Positions 42,416 through 50,868 of a DNA stretch of 64,000 nt are shown piece by piece. The stretch comes from Pseudomonadota bacterium. Lineage in GTDB: Bacteria > Pseudomonadota > Alphaproteobacteria > Dongiales > Dongiaceae. Made by a program: the position numbers and the translations under genes. The DNA is taken from the NCBI GenBank assembly GCA_016183985.1, contig JACPDN010000006.1, forward strand, positions 868,001-932,000, in the 5' to 3' direction. Below the pieces are notes generated by a model. The model was not told the DNA's origin. It saw only the letters and a list, made by a program, of their open reading frames with translations, and made no database searches. Position 1 is the first letter of the stretch, and every line of letters begins with the position of its first letter.

Positions 42416-43198
42416 ATGCCAGATGTGACCACACCCGCCATCAACCTCGTCCCCACTCCGCCCCGCAACATGGCCGTCGCCTCATCCAACGAATGGCTGC
42501 AGGCCCGCCGCGCGCTTGCCGAGGAAGAACAGGCGCTCGACCAGCAGCGCAATGCGCTGATGACGAAGCGCCTCGGCCTGCCGCGCCTCAGGATCGAGAA
42601 GGACTATGTCTTCGACACGCCGCAGGGCAAAAAATCGCTCGGCGCTGTCTTCGAGGGGCGCAGCCAGCTGCTGGTCTACCACTTCATGTTCGGTCCCGAA
42701 TGGAGCCAAGGCTGTCACGGCTGCTCGTTCTTCGCCGATGGGCTCGACGGCACACTCGCCCATCTCAACAATCATGACGTGACGCTCACCTGCATCTCGC
42801 GCGCGCCATTGGAGAAGATTGAAAGCTACAAGCGCCGCATGGGCTGGCACTTCCCCTGGGCCTCGTCCTTCGGCTCCGATTTCAATTTCGACTTCCACGT
42901 CTCCTTCACCAAGGAGCAGCTTGGCCAGGAGACGGTCGAGTTCAACTACAAGCGCATTCCCGTTGCCGACGCGCATGACGAACTGCCCGGCCTCTCCGCT
43001 TTCCAGAAGGATGCGGACGGCAGCATCTATCTGACCTATGGCAATTTCGGCAGCGGCACCGATGACGTGCTCACCACCATGATGCTGCTCGACATGGCGC
43101 CCAAGGGCCGCAACGAGCAGAAGATGATGGATTTCGTGAAGCGCCACGACGAATACGCAGAAGCGCAAGCGAAGCCGGCACAGCAATGCTGCGCGTGA
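42416..43198 (+). CDS. DUF899 thioredoxin-like protein
   Basis: 260 residues. DUF899 pattern: SSNEWLQARRALAEEEQALD near residues 22-42, RLGLPRLRIEKDYVFDTPQG, LLVYHFMFGPEWSQGCHGCS (thioredoxin-like CxxC within CHGC), then FFADGLDGTLAHLN and FPWASSFGSDFNFDFHVSF. AAGGAGGAAAACC is an ideal ribosome site. Probably controlled by the divergent MarR protein. The redox role is inferred from the thioredoxin fold. Confidence 0.88.
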   Translation: MPDVTTPAINLVPTPPRNMAVASSNEWLQARRALAEEEQALDQQRNALMTKRLGLPRLRIEKDYVFDTPQGKKSLGAVFEGRSQLLVYHFMFGPEWSQGCHGCSFFADGLDGTLAHLNNHDVTLTCISRAPLEKIESYKRRMGWHFPWASSFGSDFNFDFHVSFTKEQLGQETVEFNYKRIPVADAHDELPGLSAFQKDADGSIYLTYGNFGSGTDDVLTTMMLLDMAPKGRNEQKMMDFVKRHDEYAEAQAKPAQQCCA

Positions 43199-43552
43199 GA
43201 AGCTGGTCGGAAGGACCGCGCCTGAGGGCCGCACCGGAGCGCTGAATGCCATAGCCTGCCCCCACGCCTAAGCGCGATACCGCGTGATCGCGAAGGGGCA
43301 GGCGCGCCGACACGCCATTTCCACTCAGCACAATCAAAAATCGCCTTCTCCGACACCGTACAACCGCGCTAGAGTGTGTCGCGGTTTGGCCGACACTCTT
43401 TTCTTTCGTCATCCCCGGGCGAAGTCCCGGGGATCCACTGTTTGCTGGATGGACTGGATGCCCCCGCAAGACTAGGCCCCATCAATTGAATTGCGGCTGG
43501 GCATCCGAGTGAGGTTCAGTGAGTTACGAGTTGCCAATGGAGCGATGCGCGC
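43199..43552. other. 354-bp spacer with REP-like repeat
   Basis: It holds the second GTCATCCCCGGGCGAAG palindrome and no protein-like frame. The next gene starts at 43553 with weak ribosome-site support. Confidence 0.5.
43407..43434. repeat. REP-like palindrome, copy 2
   Basis: ATCCCCGGG (43411-43419) pairs perfectly with CCCGGGGAT (43426-43434) around the loop CGAAGT. It shares CGTCATCCCCGGGCGAAGTC with the copy at 40366. Confidence 0.75.
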
Positions 43553-44035
43553 ATGAATGCAATCCACTGGCTGAGCGAAATGGGTCCGCTTGCCCTCCTC
43601 GCAACGCTGTCACCCCTGATGATACCCGCCCTCGTGGCGGGCATTGCCGTCGCCACGGAGCGTACGGGGAAGGTTCTCAGCCGCGGCCGCTATTCCATCG
43701 GGCTCGTCCTCTGGGTGCTCCTGCCCTATGCGCTCTATCTTGGCGGCTGGATGATCTTTAGTTATTTCTACTTCACGCGAGATCCGGCTGCGACGGCGCC
43801 TACATGGGCATTGGCGGACTATTTCTGGGAAGTCTACGGCTTGCGCATCGCCTTTGATTCCGCCCTCTCCTTCTCCGGCGCCCGCCTGCTCGTGCGGCGC
43901 CTGCGCGGTGCGGATATCAACGGCAAGCTCGCCTATCTCGCGGTCCTTCCCTATCTGCGGATATTCGTCCTCCTCGCCTTCGCCTTCTACCCACCCTCAC
44001 GGCGCGATAAAGCAATTCCTGTCGAGATTTTCTAA
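43553..44035 (+). CDS. Uncharacterised membrane protein
   Basis: 160 residues with about four hydrophobic segments: PLALLATLSPLMIPALVAGI, IGLVLWVLLPYALYLGGWMI, a shorter one near residue 100, and LPYLRIFVLLAFAFY. There is an RRLRG basic loop before the last helix. No family recognised. It is the last core gene left of the ABC-3C insertion. Confidence 0.6.
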   Translation: MNAIHWLSEMGPLALLATLSPLMIPALVAGIAVATERTGKVLSRGRYSIGLVLWVLLPYALYLGGWMIFSYFYFTRDPAATAPTWALADYFWEVYGLRIAFDSALSFSGARLLVRRLRGADINGKLAYLAVLPYLRIFVLLAFAFYPPSRRDKAIPVEIF

Positions 44036-44114
44036 GCAGGGCGCAATATCCGCGCCGGCCGAAGGAGATGGGGGCCAAGCAGAGGTGGGAAGGAGGAAGG
44101 GAAAATTCGGAGTC

Positions 44115-44152
44115 TGACCCCAATTCCGTGTTGTGACCCCAATTCCGTGTTG
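44115..44152. repeat. Tandem 19-bp direct repeat at the ABC-3C boundary
   Basis: TGACCCCAATTCCGTGTTG occurs twice in direct succession (44115-44133 and 44134-44152). It lies just outside the 3' end of the ABC-3C ATPase gene. It could be a scar of insertion; no third copy was seen on the far side of the block. Confidence 0.7.
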
Positions 44153-44176
44153 TAGACATCTTGCCTCTCCTTAAAC

Positions 44177-46015
44177 TCATGCTCCATTCACGGGAAATAG
44201 ACCTGCTCTCCCTCGAGAGCTTTCACCGGTAAAATGAATGCATTGGGCGTGATCCTGGAGCCACGCCGGGACGTCCACGTTTTCCAGCACGATCAGCTGC
44301 ATTGTCTGCGACATTTGCAGAAATGTCTGAAAGGCGCGATCTTTTAGCGGCGTGCTGGCAATCTCACTATCTTGCGGATTGTCTGGGTCTTTGTAAGTAA
44401 CAAACAAAGAATCAAGAACAGTGAAACCAACGTGAGCGCGCTTCCTACGAGAACAATACTGCATCAAAGCAATACTGAAGGCCCCATGCAGAAGGGCCTT
44501 AACTCCTTTGCCATTGGCGCTTCGCGGCTTCCCCGCGATAGATATATCCATCTTTGCAATTTCAAAAAAGACTCGCTTAACGCCTGGGAATTCCCAAGCT
44601 TCTAATTCTGCTTGAACGACCTGGCAAAAGTCATCAAGGACTGCTCCATCGAGATGCTGCTGTGCAACGATAGTGCTGCTATCATAGCCTGGATTAACCC
44701 CGAGCCCTTCTCTTTGCCGGAGCAGCCCCTCCTTTCGTTGCACAAGCGCCAGATGTTTTTGAATGGCCAGTTTTCGCTGAATTACCGCATTGGTCTTAGA
44801 TCGAACATTCTGTACTGCTGGCACTTCCAGCATAATAGCGGCTCGCAACTGCTCTATCTCGCTGAGCGAGGCCTCTCTGCGATTTATCAGACGATGCCGC
44901 TCTAGCTTTAAGCCTTCAATAGTCGCGGCCAATTCCTTTGCTCTGCTGTCCAGCGCCTCGATCTCTGCGGTTGCCGCAGCAACGATTTCTGCAACATTGC
45001 CATCGCACGCTTTGTGGGGAAGGTGATACTCGGGGTTTGCACCACACACGGGGCACGTAGCGCCGTCCTCAAGTGTGAAGTAAATGCCTGATTCAGCTAT
45101 CGATGCCAGACGTTTTTTGTCTGACTCATAGTGATCGGCTAACAAATCAAACCGAGCCGTTAAAGTGTCTATTTCAAATACTCTATCGACTATCGCCTCA
45201 TACTCGGCCTTGAGTTCATGCCGGCGACCAGTGAGATCGCGATAACTCACTTCGGTCACTTCCTGCACTTCGAAAGAAGTCGCAAGCTCCCGGTCCAATG
45301 TTTCGTCAAGTTGACGCAACTCTTCGTCATCTTGGTTTGCTTCGCTTATCTCTTGATCTAGGTCTCTGATTTGTCGATCAAGTAGCTCTAATTGAGCGGC
45401 TTGGCGCGTCGGCTGGGTTGGATCTGGCTTAGCAAGATCAAGTGCAGAGTCATCGACTCCGGTCAGAGCGTATTTGAAGACTGACACTTCGGCCGTTTTG
45501 CTGGTGTATTGCCCACTCAGAACGGGGGAAATCGCGTCCTGAATCTTGACTTCGTTTATTAGTGCATGCCGAAGTAAATCACGGAAACTCAACTCTCGGG
45601 TTGTACCTTTGGCGTCAGTACGAATCCGCGCCGTGCCAGCCCCAACCTTCTCTAAGAGAAATTTTGAGAGCGAGGCCTTTTTTCCATGTTGAGCTGCAAG
45701 GGCCGTCCCCTGCGATTTATTCGGCCTTTCTCGAGTTAAGCCTTCCAACAATTTTATCTCGCCCCCTTGGAGCGCGCGAACAAACGTAACTTCTGAATTG
45801 TCGTCTAGGATCACTCCAAGATGTACCAAGTCATACCCAACCTGCTCGGCGATCGGCTCCGGCGGCAACTTGGCACCAAGTACGTAGTTGATTAGCCTAA
45901 GGATATGAGATTTTCCGGTATTAGATCCGCCATGAATGACGTTAAGGCCGGAGCCAAACTCGACCGTCGCCGGCGCAACTTGGGGACCCGTTATGTGGAG
46001 GAAGCGTACTTGCAT
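44177..46015 (-). CDS. ABC-3C system ATPase (SMC/Rad50-like)
   Basis: 612 residues. Walker A is IHGGSNTGKSHILRLINYVL (residues about 27-46). Two long coiled-coil stretches flank a zinc-hook CPVCG near residue 332. The ABC signature is replaced by NGKGVKALLHGAFSIALMQY, and Walker B is FTVLDSLFVTY. This is the Rad50-like ATPase of ABC-three-component systems, proposed to sense invading DNA and license an effector. It is two bases from the middle-component gene. Codon and base use are more AT-rich than the flanking core. Confidence 0.8.
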   Translation of the reverse strand: MQVRFLHITGPQVAPATVEFGSGLNVIHGGSNTGKSHILRLINYVLGAKLPPEPIAEQVGYDLVHLGVILDDNSEVTFVRALQGGEIKLLEGLTRERPNKSQGTALAAQHGKKASLSKFLLEKVGAGTARIRTDAKGTTRELSFRDLLRHALINEVKIQDAISPVLSGQYTSKTAEVSVFKYALTGVDDSALDLAKPDPTQPTRQAAQLELLDRQIRDLDQEISEANQDDEELRQLDETLDRELATSFEVQEVTEVSYRDLTGRRHELKAEYEAIVDRVFEIDTLTARFDLLADHYESDKKRLASIAESGIYFTLEDGATCPVCGANPEYHLPHKACDGNVAEIVAAATAEIEALDSRAKELAATIEGLKLERHRLINRREASLSEIEQLRAAIMLEVPAVQNVRSKTNAVIQRKLAIQKHLALVQRKEGLLRQREGLGVNPGYDSSTIVAQQHLDGAVLDDFCQVVQAELEAWEFPGVKRVFFEIAKMDISIAGKPRSANGKGVKALLHGAFSIALMQYCSRRKRAHVGFTVLDSLFVTYKDPDNPQDSEIASTPLKDRAFQTFLQMSQTMQLIVLENVDVPAWLQDHAQCIHFTGESSRGRAGLFPVNGA

Positions 46016-46017
46016 AG

Positions 46018-46512
46018 CTAAAGCGCCGAACCGTTTTCGTTATGAAACTCCGATGACCATGCGCTGATACGCTCGTGCACCAAATGCTGAAAGTCGTCGT
46101 CGTGCAGTGGGACAATATATGATCCGAGCCAGCTCGCTCGCTCTTTCAGGGCTACGGAATATTCAGACTTTAGACAGTCCACAAAGCTTCCAGCTTCTTC
46201 ACCGGCACGATAACGAAAACCTTCTTGTGTAGCGTATCTATCTACAAGGCCTCGCGTCGCCATCAATGAAAGTCCGTCCCCAACAAGTTTTCGCCTGACC
46301 AAGAGCTCTGCGGAGCGCGACTCTTCGTTCGGATGTAAACTCGACTGGCCACCCACATCTGCCGAGTGCACGGCCATATAATCTAGGGCAACGAGCCGAT
46401 AGAGACTCAGGCTTGCTGGATAACAGGCCGTAAGTAGAATTAGTGAGCGAATGCCACTTTCGAACGGCGTGTTATAAATGCGAGGTCGTTTTCTATAAAC
46501 TTTCGGTGCCAT
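46018..46512 (-). CDS. ABC-3C middle component
   Basis: 164 residues, mostly helical, with NTPFESGIRSLILLTACYPA near residue 14, YRLVALDYMAVHSADVGG and ELLVRRKLVGDGLSLMATRG, ending in YSVALKERASWLGSYI. This fits the ABC-3C middle-component family (winged-helix-like adaptor) described for three-gene ABC conflict systems. It sits between the effector and ATPase genes with gaps of four and two bases. Confidence 0.75.
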   Translation of the reverse strand: MAPKVYRKRPRIYNTPFESGIRSLILLTACYPASLSLYRLVALDYMAVHSADVGGQSSLHPNEESRSAELLVRRKLVGDGLSLMATRGLVDRYATQEGFRYRAGEEAGSFVDCLKSEYSVALKERASWLGSYIVPLHDDDFQHLVHERISAWSSEFHNENGSAL

Positions 46513-46516
46513 CAGC

Positions 46517-47515
46517 CTATGCTTTCCACTTTATTCGATGAATGTTGGCGAGCTGGTGACAAACACCCTGCCTAACTCTCACCTTAGCTTGCGAAGACAG
46601 CACATTGGCCGGGCTAGTCTGAGCCGAAACAGTTAGTGCGGCAGACAATCTCTTTTGAGCCGCGGTCTCCGAAGCTAGCGCTGGCTCAATCGCATCGTAG
46701 ATCTGCTCCGCAAAGTCTTCGATTGTCCCCGGTTCTGTTTGATCTCGATAATGTGCCGTAAACGCCTCTGCATCGTAGAATCGGACCCTCTGCTTTTGCA
46801 GATCTTCGGCGCAATCAAGAAAGGGTAAAAGATCATCGGTACACTTGATGGGTATACCAGTTTGCTCTTCATAAACCTCTAACAGTCGAGCGACATACAC
46901 AGTTTCGTTAGGCGCGACGCTCTGCGGCACTTTGCCCTTGGGAGGTGGCGGTAGATGGCCATTAAATCGCGACGCCCAATATGCTGTCCGCCGATGGTCG
47001 TCTAGAATTTCATCCAATGTAACATAGGTGAACGTAGTAAAGTCATACCCTGCAGCGTAAGCAGCTAGCGCCCCCTCTAACTCATGGACTTCGCCGGCTA
47101 CGACACGCTTAGCCACTCGAGTGGCCCAGGTCGAAAGAACTGCGTCTTTGAACTTCGTTGGATTGAGTAGCATATCGCGAAGCTCGGTTGTCGGGCCACG
47201 CGGCGCCACATAGGTGTAGCGACGGGGAGGAACAAACTCACCTTTGAAGGCGTGATAAATAGTCTTGCCCGCGTCTTCACATGCTAAGGGCGCCGATAAC
47301 GGGACTTCATAATGCTTACACTGGAAATTGTCCCATATGCCCTGACAGCCGTTTGCATCACAAAGGCCAATCACATCCCGCCCACGATCACCAGCACCGC
47401 CTAAGCGCTTTACTTCCTGATACCCCTGAAGGCCTTTCTGCCATTCAGAGATAAACACCTCCCACTCCGTGGCGTCATAAGCACGCACGAGCTTCACGAT
47501 AGGCGCAATATTCAA
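46517..47515 (-). CDS. ABC-3C effector with restriction-endonuclease-like N-terminus
   Basis: 332 residues. The N-terminal 90 residues read as a PD-(D/E)XK-type nuclease: EWEVFISEWQKGL, GGAGDRGRDVIGLCD (Asp48) and WDNFQCKHYEVPL (Gln65-x-Lys67). The C-terminal part (YVARLLEVYEEQTG, then QKRLSAALTVSAQTSPANVL) fits the ABC-3C C-terminal domain. In the proposed model the SMC-like ATPase activates this nuclease on invading DNA. First gene of the minus-strand operon. Confidence 0.75.
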   Translation of the reverse strand: MNIAPIVKLVRAYDATEWEVFISEWQKGLQGYQEVKRLGGAGDRGRDVIGLCDANGCQGIWDNFQCKHYEVPLSAPLACEDAGKTIYHAFKGEFVPPRRYTYVAPRGPTTELRDMLLNPTKFKDAVLSTWATRVAKRVVAGEVHELEGALAAYAAGYDFTTFTYVTLDEILDDHRRTAYWASRFNGHLPPPPKGKVPQSVAPNETVYVARLLEVYEEQTGIPIKCTDDLLPFLDCAEDLQKQRVRFYDAEAFTAHYRDQTEPGTIEDFAEQIYDAIEPALASETAAQKRLSAALTVSAQTSPANVLSSQAKVRVRQGVCHQLANIHRIKWKA

Positions 47516-47599
47516 TGCCTTCCCCCATGACCGCCGATACTACTTTAGCGAGAACTGTAAAATCACACAAGTCAGGTTGTCTTGGGCAATAAGGCTGTC

Positions 47600-47632
47600 A
47601 AAAAAAGCGCGCCGGACTCCCATCCGACGCGC
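47600..47632 (-). terminator. Intrinsic terminator after the aminotransferase gene
   Basis: On the minus strand GCGCGTCGGA pairs with TCCGGCGCGC (one mismatch) around a six-base loop, followed by a run of seven T. It ends the gabT-like transcript. Confidence 0.8.
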
Positions 47633-47690
47633 TCCTTCTTCAAACCAATCCCCAGCGGTCGGGCCTGCCCGACCGCCGAAGCGATAGCGT

Positions 47691-48992
47691 TTACGCCGCC
47701 TTCGTTGCACTCTCGATCGCCTGGGCGATCGTTTTCTCGAGGATGTCGAAGCCTTCGTTGATGATCTTGTCCTCGGCGGTCAAGGGCATCAGGAAGCGGA
47801 GCGTGTTGGCGTTGACGCCGCAGCTCAAGAGGATGAGGCCGTTCTCGCCGGCCTTGGCGGTGATCGCCTTGGTGAGGTCGGCGTCCGGCGAACCATCGCT
47901 CTTCACGATGTCGCAGGCGACCATGGCGCCGAGGCCACGGATGTCACCGATGCGGTTGCCGGTGGTGTTGCGCTTCTTCATGTCGGCGAGGCGGTCCTTC
48001 ATCAGCTTGCCGATGACATTGGCGCGCTCGACAAGGCGTTCCTCTTCCATGACATCGAGCACGGCATTGGCCGCGGCGCAGCCGATGGGCGAGCCGCCAT
48101 AGGTGCCACCCAAACCACCGGCCGAGGGGGCGTCCATGATCTCGGCCTTGCCGATGACGCCGGAGAGCGGGAAGCCGCCGGCCAAGGATTTGGCGACCGT
48201 GATGAGGTCGGCTTCGATGCCGCTATGCTCATGGGCGAACATCTTGCCGGTGCGGCCGAACCCGGTCTGGATCTCGTCGACGATGAGCATGATGCCGTGC
48301 TGGGTGCAGATCTCGCGCAGGCGCTTCATCAGGTCGAAGGGGACCGGGTTGAAGCCGCCCTCGCCCTGCACCGGCTCGATGATGATCGCCGCCACATTGT
48401 CCGGGCCGATATCGGCCTTGAACAGGGTGTCGAGGATCTTCAAGCTCTGCTGCACGCCATCGGCCTGGGTGGGGTCGGGGAACGGCACGTGATAGACGTC
48501 GGTCGGGAACGGGCCGAAGCCCTTCTTATAGGGGAGGTACTTGCCGGTCAGCGCCATGCCGAGCATGGTGCGGCCGTGGAAGGCGCCGCTGAAGGCGATG
48601 ATGCCGGCGCGCTTGGTATGCGCACGGGCGATCTTCACCGCGTTCTCGACCGCTTCGGCACCGGTGGTGAGGAAGATGGTCTTCTTCGGCGTCGAACCGG
48701 GGGCGAGCTTGTTCAGGCGCTCGGCGAGGCGGATATAGCTCTCATAGGGGTTCACCTGGAAGCAGGTGTGGCTGAACTTGTCCAGCTGGTCCTTCACCGC
48801 GGCGATGATCTTCGGATGGCCATGGCCGGTGTTCATGACGGCGATGCCACCCGCGAAGTCGATATGGCGCTTGCCCTCGACATCGGTGATCTCGGCATTC
48901 TTGGCCTTGTCGGCGAAGATCGCATAGGCATTGCCGACACCGCGCGGCACGGCCGCTTCGCGACGCTTTTGCAGGTTTGCATTCGACGTCAT
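47691..48992 (-). CDS. 4-aminobutyrate aminotransferase-type class III transaminase
   Basis: 433 residues. Class III motifs: HIDFAGGIAVMNTGHGHPKI, FLTTGAEAVENAVKIARAHT, FSGAFHGRTMLGMALTGKYL, then LIVDEIQTGFGRTGKMFAHE and the PLP lysine in LITVAKSLAGGFPLSGVIG. It converts 4-aminobutyrate (or a similar omega-amine) plus 2-oxoglutarate to semialdehyde and glutamate. The ATG at 48992 is chosen because GAGGG is correctly spaced; the longer frame lacks one. No succinate-semialdehyde dehydrogenase is adjacent. Confidence 0.9.
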   Translation of the reverse strand: MTSNANLQKRREAAVPRGVGNAYAIFADKAKNAEITDVEGKRHIDFAGGIAVMNTGHGHPKIIAAVKDQLDKFSHTCFQVNPYESYIRLAERLNKLAPGSTPKKTIFLTTGAEAVENAVKIARAHTKRAGIIAFSGAFHGRTMLGMALTGKYLPYKKGFGPFPTDVYHVPFPDPTQADGVQQSLKILDTLFKADIGPDNVAAIIIEPVQGEGGFNPVPFDLMKRLREICTQHGIMLIVDEIQTGFGRTGKMFAHEHSGIEADLITVAKSLAGGFPLSGVIGKAEIMDAPSAGGLGGTYGGSPIGCAAANAVLDVMEEERLVERANVIGKLMKDRLADMKKRNTTGNRIGDIRGLGAMVACDIVKSDGSPDADLTKAITAKAGENGLILLSCGVNANTLRFLMPLTAEDKIINEGFDILEKTIAQAIESATKAA

Positions 48993-49197
48993 CTCATATC
49001 CCTCTTCGTTCGTGATGATGAGGGGCATGACATGAAAACCGGCCCCTCGGAAAAGTCGGGCCGGACTATAGCGGGTGGTGGGCCGCGCTTAAACCCCATG
49101 CCCCAGCAAGGCAGGGCTGTGCCGGATTCATGAAGGCTTGCCCGAGTGATGCACTCAGGAATGAAGACTCAGGAAAAGTTGGGCTGCGCCTGGCGGG

Positions 49198-49458
49198 TCA
49201 GCGGCGGCTCATCATGTTGCGCATGACGTCGGTCGCGTTCTGCGCGCCGCCGCTGTCGCGGAGCTGACGGTCAATGCGCTGGCGCGCCGCCTGGGCTTCC
49301 AAAGCATCGGCCAGGCGTTGGCGAGTCTCGGGACTGACGTTCCGGACCTGCCTACTGGCCTCGGCGATGAGCTGGGCGCGGGATGCAGCGCGGACGGGAA
49401 TCGGCTGCAGGGCCGGCTGGCCCATGACGAGGTCCGTTAACCATTTGCCGATGCTCAT
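49198..49458 (-). CDS. Uncharacterised small protein
   Basis: 86 residues starting MSIGKWLTDLVMGQPALQPI, then a helical arginine-rich part (SRAQLIAEASRQVRNVSPET, DALEAQAARQRIDRQLRDSG). GGAGGG precedes the ATG. No family recognised. Core-like codon use. Confidence 0.6.
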   Translation of the reverse strand: MSIGKWLTDLVMGQPALQPIPVRAASRAQLIAEASRQVRNVSPETRQRLADALEAQAARQRIDRQLRDSGGAQNATDVMRNMMSRR

Positions 49459-49531
49459 GATACCCTCCACCAGACGGTCTCTGACGGTCCAATGCTAAGG
49501 GTCGCCCGTTAAGGAATGCTGAAGGGGGGCG

Positions 49532-49601
49532 AAAAAGGCTCCAGCGAAACGATTAGCTAAACGTTTCGCTGGCCAAACGGGATCGTTTCGGAAGCCTTTT
49601 T
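49532..49601 (-). terminator. Terminator with two mutually exclusive hairpins
   Basis: AAAAAGGCT (49532-49540) pairs with AGCCTTTTT (49593-49601), and CGAAACGAT with ATCGTTTCG inside it, giving a long hairpin ending in T on the minus strand. A competing perfect 11-bp hairpin (49541-49551 with 49562-49572, CCAGCGAAACG) uses part of the same bases. It lies between two small minus-strand genes. Confidence 0.6.
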
Positions 49602-49607
49602 GGAATT

Positions 49608-49829
49608 TCAGGCGGCGCGGACGCGGTCGAGGCGGGGCTGGCCCGTCACCTCGAACTCGTGGGCGGTGAGGCCGCGGATCATCTGGTTGCCTTCCAGCAT
49701 CGCGTCATATTCCTCGACCCCGCGACGAACGTTCCAGCAACGGGCGGAAATGTAGCCCTTGAGACCGTTCTTCAAGCGGATCGGCGTGGTGAGTTCGACG
49801 ACATCATCGAAAACGTAACGGCTAAGCAT
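49608..49829 (-). CDS. Uncharacterised small protein
   Basis: 73 residues starting MLSRYVFDDVVELTTPIRLK. A beta-rich part follows (GLKGYISARCWNVRRGVEEY, then DAMLEGNQMIRGLTAHEFEV). The ATG at 49829 is chosen over an upstream in-frame TTG. It resembles small beta-barrel regulators only in a general way. It is followed by the double hairpin. Confidence 0.55.
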   Translation of the reverse strand: MLSRYVFDDVVELTTPIRLKNGLKGYISARCWNVRRGVEEYDAMLEGNQMIRGLTAHEFEVTGQPRLDRVRAA

Positions 49830-49959
49830 GGTGCAACCCAACCTCTATGCAAGTCGCCGGATGAGCCCGGCTGAACAACTTGCCTAAACAGATATGTTTA
49901 GATTCCATAAATGGCGAGTGACGGCAATCACCAATCGCATCACAAGCAAGTTATGCCTG

Positions 49960-50868
49960 TTATTTCTGCGTTTTCCGCCACAGCGCGCGCGAGACGCCAG
50001 ATGCCGGAACGCGTCCGATGTGATCCAGGACACGCCAGCCGGCTGCGGCAAGTTGACCGAGATCGATTCCGGTCGCGATCTCCATGCCGTTCAGCATGAA
50101 GACGACATCTTCTGTCGCAACATTGCCAGTGGCACCCTTGGCATAGGGGCAGCCGCCAAGGCCGGCGACCGAGGAATCGATCACCGCTATGCCCATCTCG
50201 AGCGCCGCCAGCAGATTGGCGAGCGCCTGGCCATAGGTGTCGTGGAAATGGGCGGCGAGTTGGGGGATCGGCACATGCTCCGCCACCGCCCCGATCATGC
50301 GCTGGGTTGCCAGCGGCGTCCCCACCCCGATCGTGTCGCCCAGCGAGATCTCGCGACAGCCTATATCCATCAATGACTTAGCGACATTCGCCACAGCCTT
50401 TGGCGCGATCTCACCTTCATAGGGGCAGCCCAGGACACAGGAGACATAGCCGCGCACTGGAACGCCTGCCGAACGCGCACGATCCATCACCGGCCGGAAG
50501 CGCTCGATGCTTTCGGCGATGGAGCAATTGGTGTTCTTGCGAGAGAACGTCTCGGAAGCGGCAGCAAAGACGGCGACTTCGCGGGCGCCGGCGGCGAGCG
50601 CTGCTTCAAGCCCTTGGAGATTGGGGACGAGGACCGGGTAACGCTTCTTGGGGTCGCGTGTGAGACCGGCGAGAACTGCCTCGGAATCCGCCATCTGCGG
50701 CACCCATTTCGGCGAGACGAAGGCGCCGGCCTCGATTTCAGATAAGCCGGCGGAAGCCAGATCCTCGATGAGGCGGATCTTCACCGCGGTCGAGACCGGG
50801 GCGGATTCATTCTGCAACCCATCGCGGGGACCGACTTCGACAATGCGGACGCTGGTGGGCAGCGTCAT
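49960..50868 (-). CDS. Hydroxymethylglutaryl-CoA lyase
   Basis: 302 residues. HMGL motifs: [20 protein letters not shown] (residues 8-27), [49 protein letters not shown] (metal-binding His pair) and the catalytic-cysteine loop [19 protein letters not shown]. It splits HMG-CoA into acetyl-CoA and acetoacetate, the last step of leucine breakdown. The ATG overlaps the stop of the carboxylase alpha gene. Last gene of the minus-strand cluster. Confidence 0.93.
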   Translation of the reverse strand: MTLPTSVRIVEVGPRDGLQNESAPVSTAVKIRLIEDLASAGLSEIEAGAFVSPKWVPQMADSEAVLAGLTRDPKKRYPVLVPNLQGLEAALAAGAREVAVFAAASETFSRKNTNCSIAESIERFRPVMDRARSAGVPVRGYVSCVLGCPYEGEIAPKAVANVAKSLMDIGCREISLGDTIGVGTPLATQRMIGAVAEHVPIPQLAAHFHDTYGQALANLLAALEMGIAVIDSSVAGLGGCPYAKGATGNVATEDVVFMLNGMEIATGIDLGQLAAAGWRVLDHIGRVPASGVSRALWRKTQK

